From: Rhabdophis nuchalis
Taxonomy: Eukaryota; Chordata; Lepidosauria; Squamata; Natricidae
Length of the DNA: 64,000 bases
NCBI GenBank assembly: GCA_039707465.1
Contig: CM077645.1
Coordinates: 62,529,850 to 62,593,849 of the forward strand
Reading direction: 5' to 3'
Numbering within the stretch: the stretch's first letter is position 1; each line of letters begins with the position of its first letter. Made by a program: the position numbers and the translations under genes. Positions 11,862 to 23,542 of the stretch are shown here, piece by piece. The notes under the pieces were generated by a model. That model was given only the letters and a program-made list of their open reading frames with translations, made no database searches and had not been told where the DNA came from.

Positions 11862-12040
11862 CTATGGAGATTCTCAGTTCTCCAGGTCATGATTTCCCCA
11901 AAGGTGCTTTATAAAGAGGCACTTTCTGGTTTTTCTTTGAAGACGTTTTGCTTCTCATCCAAGAAGCTTCTTCTTCAGAGTCCAGTTGCCTCTTGGAAAA
12001 ATCCAGTTGCCTCTTGAATAAGTACCTTTGTGAAACCCTT
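11862..12040 (+). repeat. dispersed repeat, possibly Penelope-like 3' end
   Basis: Contains TTTTTCTTTGAAGACGTTTT, then CTTCTCATCCAAGAAGCTTC. A diverged copy in the opposite orientation is present at 38415-38535. In many vertebrates this sequence sits at the 3' end of Penelope-like elements (from memory, not certain). It holds no open frame. Confidence 0.4.
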
Positions 12041-13813
12041 CACACATTTGCTTTAGTTGGAAAAATAACTGACTGAGAAAGATTGGAGAAATGAATCCTA
12101 GTATAAATGATTGCTGTACTAAACTAATTCACAATTAAAAAATATAATTTTACTTTTGCAAATGAAAATTGACTTGATGGAAGTAGGCATTTTATTAAAG
12201 CTCTTTTTATTATATTAAACATGAAACTCTGTCAATTGAACATTCAAAAATACCATTGACTGGTGCTAATGGTTGATACAGGTTTCTGCCAGCATCCTAT
12301 GTATCAACTAAGTACCTTCTTAATATATACAGTACAATGTTCTGAGTAGTGCAGTTTTTTGCAGTTCGCTGGTGTTGTTGCAAGTAGCTGCAATTTGTTG
12401 ATGTATCTTATAAAATTCTTGGACATGGTACCAAGTTCCCTGCTGACAATGGGCATCACTGTTATTTATTTTATTATTATTATTATCATTATTATTAGTA
12501 ATTAGTTAGATGTGAAAATATCTCAATTTTGTAGATAAATCAATGGAAGTAGCAAAAACAATGTCAAGTCATCTTTAATTGCAGAATGTATATTTAGATT
12601 TATTCACACAAATGCAATTTATTTTCTTCATAGCTTAATGTGATTTTTCCAGAATGTGTAGAACAGTAGATCTAGAACAATTTGTATAAATATAAGTGTT
12701 TCCAAAAAAGATGATGAAAATAAAGTAATGAATAATGTGAGAATATTGAAAATTGTAATGCTACGGATGTAAATGTTCAACTTCTGTTAACATATGTGAG
12801 TGATTTGAATAAGCAGCAGCTGTATATTGTAACATAGTTGATTTGTGTGTGAAAACTGAATAGCTGTTGGACCATTGGAAGAATTCATTATTATTCCCCT
12901 ATGCAAAGGAAAAAATACCAAGAGCGAATACAAAACTATAGAGAGAATAGTTTGTTAAGTGAGCCTGAGAAGGTGTTTGACAGAACTCTGATTGAAAAGG
13001 TACAAGAAGTGACAATGAGCAATTTTGGAAAGTGCGGTGTAATTTTATGTCATGCAGGAAATGCACATGCCTTTTGTCTGCTCAGCAGATCATTAAAATG
13101 TGTGAATGTGGGGGGAAAGTTTATTGTGTATTTGTTACTTTATAAAAATATATGGCAAAGTGAATAGGTCTGAAATTTTTTACACAAATAAAAGTTATGA
13201 CAAGAGCATGAATAAGGGCATGAATACGATAAGAACACCTGATAGAAATAAAATTAATTCGGGGTTTAGCAATTGGCTCAACATAAGAAATAATTAGCTA
13301 CTTAATGTATTTAATGGATAGTTATATAAGGAGTATTTGTAGTGACATTGCAGATGTGTTTACTTTTGTGTAAAAATAATGCCGAATTGTGTCAAGTGCA
13401 GTAAATCAGGAGACTTGGCAGTTCAAAAGGATATAGGTTTATTGTAACCTATTGCTCTCTACAAGAATCTGAACTGCTAGTGGACAAATTAAATTGGCGG
13501 AAGATAAGAGTCCACACAATTCAAGATGGGCTGGACTTAGATCTCTTGCAGACACAAAAGAACTCACCATCGATAGATGACACATTTGATCCGGGCTTGG
13601 GTTCAGCCTGGTCATTTCCTACATCTTGTTGCATGAAAACCCAAATGATTTTTAATTAATATTAGATTGCAATAGATGCTGATTCAAGAAATCTGATTTT
13701 TTTTCAAACACTAAAATATCTTTGACCTGGAAATTTATCAACTTTCAAGTTATATATAAATTAAGAAAAATTAAAGCAATGGTGATAAATTGAAACAAGT
13801 ATGTGAATATACA
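12041..13813. other. AT-rich non-coding stretch
   Basis: Contains an ATT-type microsatellite at about 12464-12498. The 88-codon frame at 12901-13167 has no recognisable domain and no coding-like neighbours, so I regard it as chance. The segment 13425-13640 is less AT-rich but not identified. Confidence 0.45.
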
Positions 13814-13821
13814 CACGTTGG

Positions 13822-14097
13822 CCGAGGTGGTATTCAACAGGTTCTGACCAGCTCTGGAGAACCGGTAGTGGAAATTTTGAGTAGTTTGGAGAATCGGTAA
13901 ATACCACCTCTGACTGGCCTCACACCCATCTATTCTCTGTCGCCTGAGTCCCAGCTGATCAAGAGGAAATGGGAACTTTGCAGTAACTTTCCCCTGGAGT
14001 GGGGAGGGAATGGAGATTTTACAGTATCCTTCCCCTGCCACTTTCTCCAAGCCATGCCCACAGAACCAGTAATAACATTTTTTGAATCCCACCACTG
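13822..14097 (-). mobile_element. non-autonomous hAT-type element, 276 bp
   Basis: Left end CCGAGGTGGTATTCAACAGG and right end GAATCCCACCACTG, with internal mirrored blocks (AGAACCGGTAG and the AGAATCGGTAAATACCACCTC segment). The flanking octamers CACGTTGG (13814-13821) and CACGCTGA (14098-14105) match at 6 of 8. It belongs to the same family as 27973-28123, whose left end reads CAGTGGTGGGTTTCAA, in opposite orientation. Confidence 0.75.
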
Positions 14098-14105
14098 CAC
14101 GCTGA

Positions 14106-14703
14106 TAGATAAGGATAAATTTGAGGAGCTGGTAACCAGTAATTCTTAGACAAGAATAGGCATTCACTTTTTAGTCCATCCTTTGTCATCCATTTCCCAT
14201 CTAACAATAGCCTTTATTGTCATTGTACATCATGTATACAAGGTAATTGGTCAATCTATCCATGATGCTTCCAATTCTGGTTTGAAAGCTGTGCTTTCTG
14301 TTCCAAGGTTTGATAGCATTCTACTTTCCTTTCCCAGCATTTTTAATAGCCATAAGGGATTATAATGTTTTTAACTACGAGCTTGTGGCCATCAAAGCAA
14401 CCTTTCAGCATTAATACAGCTTCTCTAAATGGACAGAACATGCTATCACAAACTAAAGTAACCAGAAGAATTTTGAAGTCCCATCAACTTTGAAAAAGGA
14501 GTGTGGGCATAATCCTTTCCCCATTTTATTGTTGTCTTTGTTACACACTTAGCTCATAAAACAAGCAGGCTCCTACTTTATGAAATAGAACACAATATTT
14601 ATATCCCTGTGGTCCTCTTCCAAACTCCATTCTGTTAGGGGAATTCTTCTTGTAACCTAGACTATGGGGCCCTTAAGGCTAGAAGAAAGACTCTTTCTCT
14701 ATT
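14106..14703. other. non-coding stretch
   Basis: No gene, RNA or repeat family recognised. Confidence 0.4.
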
Positions 14704-15060
14704 TAGAAACATAAAAACCTGAGGGCAGAAAAAGACTCTATGGTACATCGAGTGATATTTGATCCAGTCTATATTCAGCAAGAGAAGAAGCCCATAGCTT
14801 TATGCTCAGACAGATACAGAATCTTTTATCTCCTCCTTCCCCTATTCTTGGGAACATATAAAACTGTATTACAATAACTGAACCTGCCACCTTCTTTAAG
14901 GTATAAGCCTTGCAACCATTATTTTGGAGTATTGAAAAGTATTTCCCTGTAATTTTCGATAGATTTATGTTTGAGTAAATGTCAAAGCTAAACTTTTTGC
15001 CACGTGTTTCCCTGCCATGCCAATTGTACAGGAAACTGTCTGGCCTGTTGCATTCATTTT
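14704..15060 (-). mobile_element. possible CR1/L3-like LINE relic
   Basis: The segment starting GAAACATAAAAACCTGAGGG, followed by GCAGAAAAAGACTCTATGG, resembles a 3'-end block of old CR1/L3-type LINEs in squamates (from memory). The rest is too diverged to confirm. The 161-codon minus-strand frame over this region (15223-14738) shows no coherent domain. Confidence 0.3.
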
Positions 15061-16133
15061 CCTTTCTAGAAGGGCCATGGGACATGGTCTCTGCATTATT
15101 TAACATGCAATTTTTTAAAGCATTTTTGAGAAAAAGAAAAATATACCATACAAATGAACAAAGTAAATAAACAAAGAATTGACACATATAATAAAAATTT
15201 AATTCTTTAATTTTAAATAACAAAAGCTACAGGAACAGACTTTGGGAGATGCAGCCAAAGGAACAGTTAGATAAAGGGCAGCACACGCCATAACTGGATA
15301 GTGGGCGGCAACAGTGTCAAATGAGAGACTCCCTAGTTTCTTGGGCTGTAAAGGAGACTGGGTGGGTGGGATGGATAAGTGGGTGGGAGATATGTACTTT
15401 CTGACTTGCAAGATTCTTTCATGTTTACAATGAAGCAGAATTAGCTCATCTGTTTGTGATTTGTATCTGGTTTTCCCCACGAGGTCAATATCAATCTTCT
15501 GAGTCTGCAAATCACTAGCTGATTAAATGCCATGTTAAATACATATTTAAATGATTGCCTTCCTTAGCTGCCTTCTTGTACATAATACCGGTCCAACCAT
15601 GAACCATATTATTAGCATGATGAGATCATGATTGGGAATGGGCAAACTCTTCCAATCAAGACTTGAAATAAAATTAAAAGTGCATTTCTTTCCTTCCAAA
15701 TGGGAAGGTAATATGGATATTTTTTTAACCTAACTCTGAACTTCATTTGTACTATCTCCATTATAATCTTAGTAATGCAAATATAATGCGAACAGTTCTG
15801 TTCAACTACAGCAATGATTCTAGGGAATGTGCTTCTGCAGTGGAAGAATAATAGAAAATCTGGCAAACATAATACAAGCCCTGTTTCCTTTGCTAGGTTA
15901 GTCCTGTCATATGGAGAGAATAGTCTGCCACTCTCTTTCTTTTTATGAGATGCTAGCTAATGTCCTGCCTAGCGCAAAATAAAACAAATTCTTTCTTACC
16001 TGCTTGTTCTGCCTGAATTAGAAGAAAGAAACATGAATGAATGATTCCTGTGGCTTTGAAGACATTGCACTGCTTCTCCTACCATAACTACCTTGTCCTT
16101 GCTTTGCCTTCCCTGGTACTTTTCTCTGGTATT
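15061..16133. other. non-coding stretch
   Basis: No recognised gene. A 103-codon minus-strand frame at 15510-15199 has no known domain. GT-rich imperfect repeats (GGGTGGGTGGGATGG) lie at about 15359-15390. Confidence 0.4.
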
Positions 16134-16141
16134 CTCTATAC

Positions 16142-16270
16142 CAGGGGTGGGCAAACTTTGCAACTTTAAGTCAGCTCCCAGACTTCTCCAGCTGGCTTCT
16201 CTTTGCTGGCTGGAGAATTCTGGGAGCTGAAGTCCTTCAGACTTAAAGTTGCAAAGTTTGCCCACCCCTG
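16142..16270. mobile_element. palindromic hAT-type MITE, 129 bp
   Basis: Nearly the whole element is an inverted repeat. It begins CAGGGGTGGGCAAACTTTGC and ends GCAAAGTTTGCCCACCCCTG, with GGAGAATTCTGGGAGCTGAA in the right arm. A perfect 8-bp target duplication CTCTATAC flanks it (16134-16141 and 16271-16278). It has no coding capacity. The copy at 47629-47727 is the same family. Confidence 0.95.
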
Positions 16271-16278
16271 CTCTATAC

Positions 16279-18839
16279 TGAAAATGCTAGTTTGTAAGGC
16301 TTTGATTGTCAGTTTCTGCCAAAAAAAAGAGAGTGAAACAGGCATCTGCTGTATTTTTATATCCCTATGCTACTACATATAGAAATGAAGGTAAATGCAC
16401 GGAAATCCTTATGAGGCCTCCTAGGTAGCTTTGTTCTATATTCAGACCTTTTCTTAGCTCCCAAAGGGAACAAGCCTGGAACAAGATGCTAATGGAAATG
16501 GCACTTGCTATACAATTTTCCAAATTCCTCTGAACATTAACCTCTTTCAGAAAATCATGAGTGTGACAAATCAGCTCAGGTGTCGGGGTATTTGATTGGA
16601 ATGCTCAATTTTACTATAATGGCATCTCCTGAAAGGTTTATCTGAAACGCTTATTCTGTCACAGCCTTTTTCCACCACTGGAAAATTGTTCATAACAAGA
16701 GCCTCCCCCCACCCCTCCCAAGGTGATTCAGACAATTTAATGATTTATAACCATGATACAAGATAAACTTTGTCTGAAATGATGGTCTAGGAATCCTAGG
16801 CAAAAATCTGATGGAATTTTAGCACAACAAAATATTTTTGGCAATGTAATGCTTTTGTTAGAGTTGGAAAGATAACACTGGTTTCTAGATAAAAAGGTGT
16901 GAAAGTCCCAGCAGTAATATGTGCATAAATGATTATTTTCAGCCAATTCACTGCACCTTGCTTTATTTTCCTCTGAACTTCTTTAATATAGATGAAACCA
17001 GGAGTTCATTTAACGTTCAGTGACAGATCAACCTATGTGTGACAGGATTCCTGTGTAGTAATTTGGAAGAGCTGTAACATATTGAGTGTAACTGTTCATA
17101 ATTTGAGGGTAGCATAGTATGAGGAAAAAATATTTCTTATAAACTAGCCTGAGGTTTTCAAACAATTTAGAATTTAGTTCACTTGAAATAATAATGCTAT
17201 ATAAACAGCTTACATTTTATTCATTTGCCTTCTGTAAAAAAAAATCTTACTACTTGGCTAACTTCTTTTTGTGGTTCTTTCTGGTCACATAAGGTGTTGT
17301 CATCTTCTATTCACTGAACAGGATTGTGTTTCACTACTTTTTCCTTCCTTTGAATCATAAAATATAATTCACAAAACACAGTAAATAATACACATAAGTC
17401 ATTTCCTTTGCTTCTGGTATAGCCTTCCATAGAATTAGAACAGTAAAAGTGCACATTTATTTGCAAGACTGAAACTGATTAATTGCTGATGGCTGATATT
17501 GAATGGCATTGATTAGACTTGCTCTTTAGTAAAGCTGAGAATGGATATTTTTATGTTAGAATTTGCTTTGCAGTAATTTCTGCTTCCCCATTCCTTTGTA
17601 GGTAGCAGGGTCTGATTGTGAGTAAAGTTAGACATTTGTGCTAACTCTCCCTGTGAATAATAGGAAATTGTTTCCTATGAATTCATTGGAACAACACATT
17701 TAGATACTACTTTTTAAAGCACTTAATTGCAGTAGAGTAACTATGGTTTCAAATTCTAGATGCCTGGAAAAGTGTTCTATAATAGCTAAGTAACGATGAC
17801 CCCCAAGTTCACATGTGAATTCTAATTCTTTTGGAAGATCTATTGGACAATGGTGCGAATACTTCAATTGCTGGAAAAGTTTATTCTTCTGACAAGACTT
17901 AGAGTCTGCTACAAATGTTTTAAAATTTTGACTAAGACAGTTTTTCCAGTGTTTCTTGCCAGATCTCAGCTGGACTAACAGTCCCTATGCTATTGTGAGT
18001 CTTTTTTTTCTGCAAAGAATGGCTTGAATGGCTGGCTGGATATGTATGATGGACAATTATTTTGAATAAAATTAAGATTTTTTTTTATTGCTGTGATTCA
18101 GCAGCATGGAAAAAAAAGATCAGATGTAACTTTTCAAGAAGTTTTCAACTTTTCATGTTGCTTTGGAAATCTCCATTTCTCAATTGTTCTGTAAAAGTTG
18201 AAAATGAGTTTGGATGATAGGATTTTATTGACAAAATACCTACTACAGTAACTGTTCTGCATGTATGTTATTCAATGAGAAATTTATATCGACATGCATA
18301 AGACTAAGACAGGTCACACTGTAGAATACTAGCAATGAGGTCTCAGTTAAAATTGTAAAAGTTCATATGTTTTGAAATGTAATACTTGTTTTGAGCTTTA
18401 AAAGGTACAGGATCTCTCCCAAATGTGGAACACATATCTTACAAAGTATTGTGTTATTTCCCATATACGTATTACTTAAAAAGTTTTCTGAAATGCCTTC
18501 CATTTTACTTAATCTTCTATGTTCAGTATGTGATGTTCAATACTCTGTATGTGAGTTCTATTAGACACAGGAGTCTTTTGTTCAGTTTTAGTTTATGGCT
18601 GTTGGGACTTTAACCAGTTTCTGATCATGATCATTGTAAGAAGGCATAACCACAATCACATGGCTTGAGGTACTGGAGAGCAAACAGTTCCCTTTGGGAC
18701 AGCTCTGGATTGTTAGAAATCCTATAAAATAGTCTTGAGATCTTTATCACATGATTCAATAAACTCAATTTGTTTATTATAAGTATCATTTGGTATAATC
18801 AGTATCTGACCTGATCTGCTGAAATGAAGCACAGTGGAG
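16279..18839. other. AT-rich non-coding stretch
   Basis: No gene, RNA or repeat family recognised over about 2.5 kb. The open frames here are short and lack motifs. Confidence 0.45.
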
Positions 18840-18928
18840 CTTAGCTGGGGCGATGGCTTGCGGATCCGCAGAGAGGGCTCTGCGTGCAACCTGTCACTGT
18901 GGCATGTGTGCCATAGGTTCATGCTGTT
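18840..18928 (-). mobile_element. fragment of hAT-type element
   Basis: The segment GTGTGCCATAGGTTCATG matches the right end of the family at 43596-43956 (GTGCCATAGATTCGCCATCAC), preceded by GCGTGCAACCTGTCACTG. The opposite end is not recognisable and no target duplication is seen. Confidence 0.4.
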
Positions 18929-19029
18929 GGAGCCTACAAGAAATTCTATCTGTTGGAGATGAGACAGGCATTGGAAGTTCTGTAGCCAGATTATGAAATC
19001 ATAATCGGATCCATTTCTGTCCCAGTTTT

Positions 19030-20234
19030 TTTTTTTTTTTATTGAAATTTTTATACTGTTTTACAATATATCACCCAGTGCTGTACAAAACAAAAGGAAG
19101 AGTTGGTTTCAAGTATCATCTATTATCTTTAGGATCTCCAAAATCCACGTTCCCTCGGTACAGGCGTCGAGACGTCCAAAGTTCCAAGTGCATAGTCCAC
19201 AAATGGCTTCCAAGTCTTCCAAAAGATATCGTTTTTATAAACCCCCTCTCTAAATTTAATATCACACGTCATTTTATCATTTAAGGCTAATTTCCACATT
19301 TCACAGTACCATTCTTCTATTTTAATATTTACCTCTATTTTCCAATATCTTGCTATTACAATTCTACCCATTATAATCATAATTCTAATCAGTTCTTTCT
19401 CATGTTTTGTTAACTCTGGTTCATTAATTATCAATAACAATATAGTTTCTGGTCTCAATATTATTATTCTTTTCATCATTTCACACATCGTTCTTTCTAA
19501 TTGCTGCCAAAACTTTTTAATTTTCACACATTTATACCACATATGTTCATAAGTTCCCAATTCCGTATTACATCTCCAACATTTATCACTCATTTTTTTA
19601 TCTATCAGTGATAATCTTAATGGGGTCCAGTACCATTTCCAAACAACCTTAAAATTATGTTCTTTAATCCTTATAGATAAAGTCCTCATAATCCGACTCT
19701 TCCAATTCTCGTTCCAATCCAAATCCGATATTTTAATCTTTAGGTCTTCCTCCCAATTCCTTTTCATTACCATTTGTGGATTTCCATCAAAGTTTATAAT
19801 CTTGTATATCTTACTGACGAGTCCTTTTAACCCAGTTTCATCCTTAATAATTTGAGATACTAAACTTTCAAATTTAGTTTTACTTCTATCTATGTTACAT
19901 ATTCCCCTTACTTTCATAGTCCATTTTTCTACCTGTATTTTTTCAAACCAATTTAACTCCAATTTTTGAATTACTTTTTTCTTCCTAGTTTCAGTTCCTA
20001 AAGCTCTTAACCAATTTACTATATTTCCTATATTTTCATCCTCAATTACTTTGTTCCGACTTATATTAGTTTTAATCGGCCAACTTTCAGTTGTCTTTCC
20101 CAAAAACGTTATATCTGGAATCAGTTTTTTAACAAATTTATTCCAGGTTTTACTCAGCCCCTTTAGCCAATAACTATTAATTGCCTTTTTTGTTTTTGCT
20201 CTATCTAAAAACCAGTTTTTAGATAGAGCAAAAA
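19030..20234 (-). mobile_element. L1 LINE, 5'-truncated copy with ORF2 C-terminus
   Basis: A minus-strand L1 insertion. Its poly-A tail appears as a T-run at about 19026-19040. A 13-bp target duplication CTGTCCCAGTTTT occurs at 19017-19029 and 20235-20247. It keeps about 1.2 kb of the ORF2 3' part plus the 3' UTR with an AATAAA signal. The 5' end carries a 20-bp fold-back (20192-20211 against 20216-20235). Confidence 0.93.
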
Positions 20235-20256
20235 CTGTCCCAGTTTTAAAGTACAC
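19129..20256 (-). CDS. L1 ORF2p C-terminal fragment
   Basis: An open 375-codon frame, of which all but roughly the first 15 codons are L1. It corresponds to the region after the reverse transcriptase catalytic core (thumb and C-terminal segment). The Cys/His-rich motif CWRCNTELGTYEHMWYKC (C-x2-C ... H-x4-C spacing) is typical of L1 ORF2p ends and is followed by IKKFWQQL. The first codons come from the target duplication and the fold-back, so the apparent Met start is an accident of insertion. The absence of stops suggests a fairly young insertion. The endonuclease and RT active sites are missing, so it cannot move itself. Confidence 0.88.
   Translation of the reverse strand: MYFKTGTVFALSKNWFLDRAKTKKAINSYWLKGLSKTWNKFVKKLIPDITFLGKTTESWPIKTNISRNKVIEDENIGNIVNWLRALGTETRKKKVIQKLELNWFEKIQVEKWTMKVRGICNIDRSKTKFESLVSQIIKDETGLKGLVSKIYKIINFDGNPQMVMKRNWEEDLKIKISDLDWNENWKSRIMRTLSIRIKEHNFKVVWKWYWTPLRLSLIDKKMSDKCWRCNTELGTYEHMWYKCVKIKKFWQQLERTMCEMMKRIIILRPETILLLIINEPELTKHEKELIRIMIIMGRIVIARYWKIEVNIKIEEWYCEMWKLALNDKMTCDIKFREGVYKNDIFWKTWKPFVDYALGTLDVSTPVPRERGFWRS
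20192..20235. repeat. 20-bp perfect inverted repeat at the L1 5' junction
   Basis: The arms at 20192-20211 and 20216-20235 are perfect reverse complements (one arm GTTTTTGCTCTATCTAAAAA) with a 4-base loop CCAG. The left arm is L1-cognate, because it translates in frame with ORF2 on the minus strand. The right arm is an inverted copy squeezed between the L1 and the target duplication. Confidence 0.95.
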
Positions 20257-21178
20257 TATATGAAAATTGATTTACAAAGACCCCTCTGTTCTTTATAGTG
20301 CCAAAAAGAAATGCTCATTGGTATTTCCACGTTTTTCCATTTCTCGCACTTTATGAATATGACAAAGTGGCCCATCTTCTTCCATTTGAACTGCAAAGTG
20401 ACATAACCTTTACTGAGCCTCGGCACGTGCTCTGTCTCACGGCAAACATACCTAGAGTCCTTCAGCTCTTCTAATGCATGAGTTGACTGGGAGGCAAAGT
20501 TTGTCCTAGGGCTTTTTCACACTATAATGTTGCCCTATTATCAATACTGTCTGTTTTTATGTCCCACTTTCAGAGTGATACTTTCTTGTTTCTTTTGTCT
20601 CAAATACTATTCCCTAGTTTGCTTGCTACGTTGTGTTTTCTTTGAAGCCAACTCCTGCCCTTTTACAGCATCCTCACCACATTACCCTCTTTTCTTAAAG
20701 AACATCTGCTGCAGAACTTGTTACATTAGGTCTTTCTTTTTCACATAATACTTAGGACATTGTCTTATGTAAAGACTATCACTGGTTCAAAATGGAGCAG
20801 GAATTGTTTTTTTTAATTGTTCTCTTTTTTTTACACTGAGCGATTTACTTTTCATAATTTTCTGTTCGTAAAACACTTTATGTATGTGTGTATAGATGTA
20901 CAAGTATATGTTGCTGTTAAAGCATCTCAGTCAAGACAGCATGTTCTTAAACGGATTAAAGGCAAGATGACATAAACCCAGAAGAAGAACAGTTTAAGGA
21001 TGCAGTGCAGGTATCTTCTTAATCTAGAATGTTAACTTATCTAGCCTGCAGTTTCTCCTTGGAGACTTCTCTGGAATTTAGAAATTTTCTTTTGCCTTTA
21101 TATGGTTCATGACCAATGAATGTTCATGTCCAATGGACCCTCATCTCCACAAACCCGATTAGTATTATATCAATTATA
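20257..21178. other. non-coding stretch
   Basis: No gene or repeat family recognised. Confidence 0.4.
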
Positions 21179-21180
21179 CA

Positions 21181-21310
21181 GTGGTACCTCGGTACTCATC
21201 ATTAATTGGTTCCGGCTGAGAGACACGAAAACAAAAAATGATGAGTACTAAGCAAAATTTTCCCATAAGGAATAGTATAGTGAGCCACACGTTCTAGCTT
21301 ATGCATTGAA
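21181..21310 (+). mobile_element. Tc1/mariner-type terminal fragment
   Basis: Begins at a TA with CAGTGGTACCTCGGTACTC, followed by AATTGGTTCCGG, and an inverted echo further in (GATGAGTACTAAGC). This layout is typical of the termini of Tc1/mariner or Tigger-type elements. The other end is not located. Without a transposase the class assignment is tentative. Confidence 0.5.
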
Positions 21311-21729
21311 TACCAAACAAATAATGAATACCAGGACACAATTTTCACAATAAAATGTGTTAAGGTTATTAAGCAACTGCATTGGTCATCCACAGGGATG
21401 CCTTGGGTGGTGGAAGTCTTGGGAGGCCCAGTGCTCACCAGCACATAGAGACCTGCCATGGGTTGTGAGGCTTTGACTGGTTAGGCCTACTGGTGCCTGG
21501 GCCTCCTCCTTCCTCTCACTACTTCTGAGATATCTAGGCCTCATCCCTGCGTTCCACACCCAGGTCCACTTACCTTTCCCTTTCTCTACAGCTTCTTACA
21601 AAGATGCCCAGACAATATTGGCATGACTCAGATAGAAAACTAACAATCTTCCTCAAAACCAGAGAGGCAATCTTTCTGAAGTCTTCAAGCATGCTACACA
21701 AATAACACAATGTATTCCCCATTTTGTGC

Positions 21730-22020
21730 CTGTTTACTCTCTTGTAATCCCTTATCTCACTTTCTGTGAGAGAGGAAGGGAAAAACATTAATTATTTTGT
21801 AGCCAATAATTTCTGTGCCTGATTCACTTTTTTCTCTCCTGCTCGCACCTTGTAGAGTGATGACATTGGAGAAGAAGGAAATATATGCAATGGGAAATAA
21901 ACTAGCTGTTTGCATAGCACATACACAGCTCACAGCCTTGGAGCTGCCAGCTCCTTCATTGCCTCCATATACCTTTTGATGTATGTTTTCCAATATGTGA
22001 CTGTTTACTCTCTTGTAATC
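21730..22020. repeat. 20-bp perfect direct repeat flanking 251 bp
   Basis: CTGTTTACTCTCTTGTAATC occurs at 21730-21749 and again at 22001-22020. The intervening 251 bp show no poly-A tail and no terminal inverted repeats that I can recognise. It could be a target duplication of an unidentified insertion or a local duplication. Confidence 0.8.
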
Positions 22021-22239
22021 AATTCCTCTCCAAGGAATGTAAATACAACTCTCCTCTTGCTAATTATCCCTGCACTGGAGTGAGCATTTCAAAGCTAGGG
22101 AGAATGGTTGAAAGACAAACAAAAACAGAAATGTGAAACTGATTAGCCTTATCAGTTACAGACAGCAGCTGCCAGCATGCTATCCCAGGACCAGGGTGAT
22201 TATTCCAAAAGGGGAAAAAGGAAAATAATAGTTGTGATC

Positions 22240-22318
22240 ATGTCATTTCCCCACTTAGCAACTGCTCAATAACAGACATGCTGGTCCTAACATTGTCATT
22301 AAACAAGTATTACCTATA
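22240..22318 (-). mobile_element. end of a mariner-like squamate MITE
   Basis: On the minus strand it reads AGGTAATACTTGTTTAATGA, matching the terminus at 52494 (AGTAGTCCTTGCTTAATGACC). It continues with a TTGCTAAGTGGGG motif also typical of this family. It is diverged and its other end is lost. Confidence 0.4.
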
Positions 22319-23534
22319 TAAGACTGTACTAGAGATTATTTTAGAAAACAATTTCAGAAACTATAAATGACATATTCGTCTTTATAAACACTTTTAACAT
22401 TTAAATACCTATTTTGTTCCTTTGAAGTCTTCTAAATAAGAGGATGGGAAACAGATTATTTTTGGTTCCTTAACTCTGGCAGGAGCACCAAAAAGCTGCA
22501 AAATAATGCGTTCAGGCCTCGTGCAACCATTGAGATTTAAATTTATATTTCTAATCTACAGTTTTAAGAGGGAAGAATTGAATTATAATATCGTATTTAA
22601 GTAATTCTTGATTATTAAAAGTTGAAACAATGTTAAAATTATTTATTTTCTCTAACCAGTATGTAGTGACCTATCTGCATCACTGCTGCAAATTTTAAAA
22701 ACAAATTGGCAATATAAAGTTCCAAAAAATCAATTTTTGGTAAAATGTGGCCAGGCTGATGTTGCTTTTAGTAAAAATGTATTTTCAATTAAATGTTCAG
22801 AGCTGCTTTTTTTATTAAAATCAATGGAGATTTGGAAAATACTTTTAATCCCTTGTCATTAGACATTTCTTTCCACTTTCATTCTTTCCATTACTGCCAT
22901 TATCTAGTCCAATAACAGCATATATAGTGTAGGTTTGGCACTGAATTGCACTTTCCATTTGTATATATTTCATTTGTGTTGACCTTACTTCTTTCTAGCT
23001 GGCAAAAGTTGTCTGTAAGAATATTTCTTCATCTTCCATTATCATAATACAAAGATGTCTAAAAAATAAGACTGCTTTTGCATAACCATTGGATAAATGT
23101 GCTTTCTTCACTTTCTGAGCCTGACCTGACCATACTTCCATCATCTCTTTGCTGACATAGCGATAAGTGAAGCCTGAACCATTTTCTTCAGATAGTATCG
23201 CAACTGTCAAACATATAAAAAATGCCAAAAGGGAATCCTTCCACTGAGACCATTTGTATTTTGATAAGTAATACTAGTGCTAAGGATATCTTCAACCTAT
23301 AAATTCTTCAGAGGGTCTGAGATTCCATGCAGAATCTTCAACTAGAGCAGAAACTTCTCATTGGCATTTCTGTCCTTTCTGCTTTAGCTTTCACACACTG
23401 CTAACATGGTGTGCCAACATTTGCTCTCCAATTTTCCAATTATTTTTCTAAGATACCTTTTTAAAATCCTTATTGTCGGGAGCCTGACAATTTTGAAAAA
23501 TACTGCATTTTAGGGTTTTCCAGATTACATTATC
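22319..23534. other. AT-rich non-coding stretch
   Basis: No gene or repeat recognised. A short minus-strand frame at 23228-22995 has no known motif. Confidence 0.4.
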
Positions 23535-23542
23535 GTTTAGAG

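Noticed and set aside
12901..13297. Overlapping plus-strand open frames of 88 and 63 codons
   Set aside because: No known domain, no splice or polyadenylation context, and AT-rich composition like the surrounding non-coding DNA.
14738..15223. 161-codon minus-strand open frame
   Set aside because: Overlaps a probable CR1/L3 relic and has no coherent protein motif. Treated as part of a repeat.
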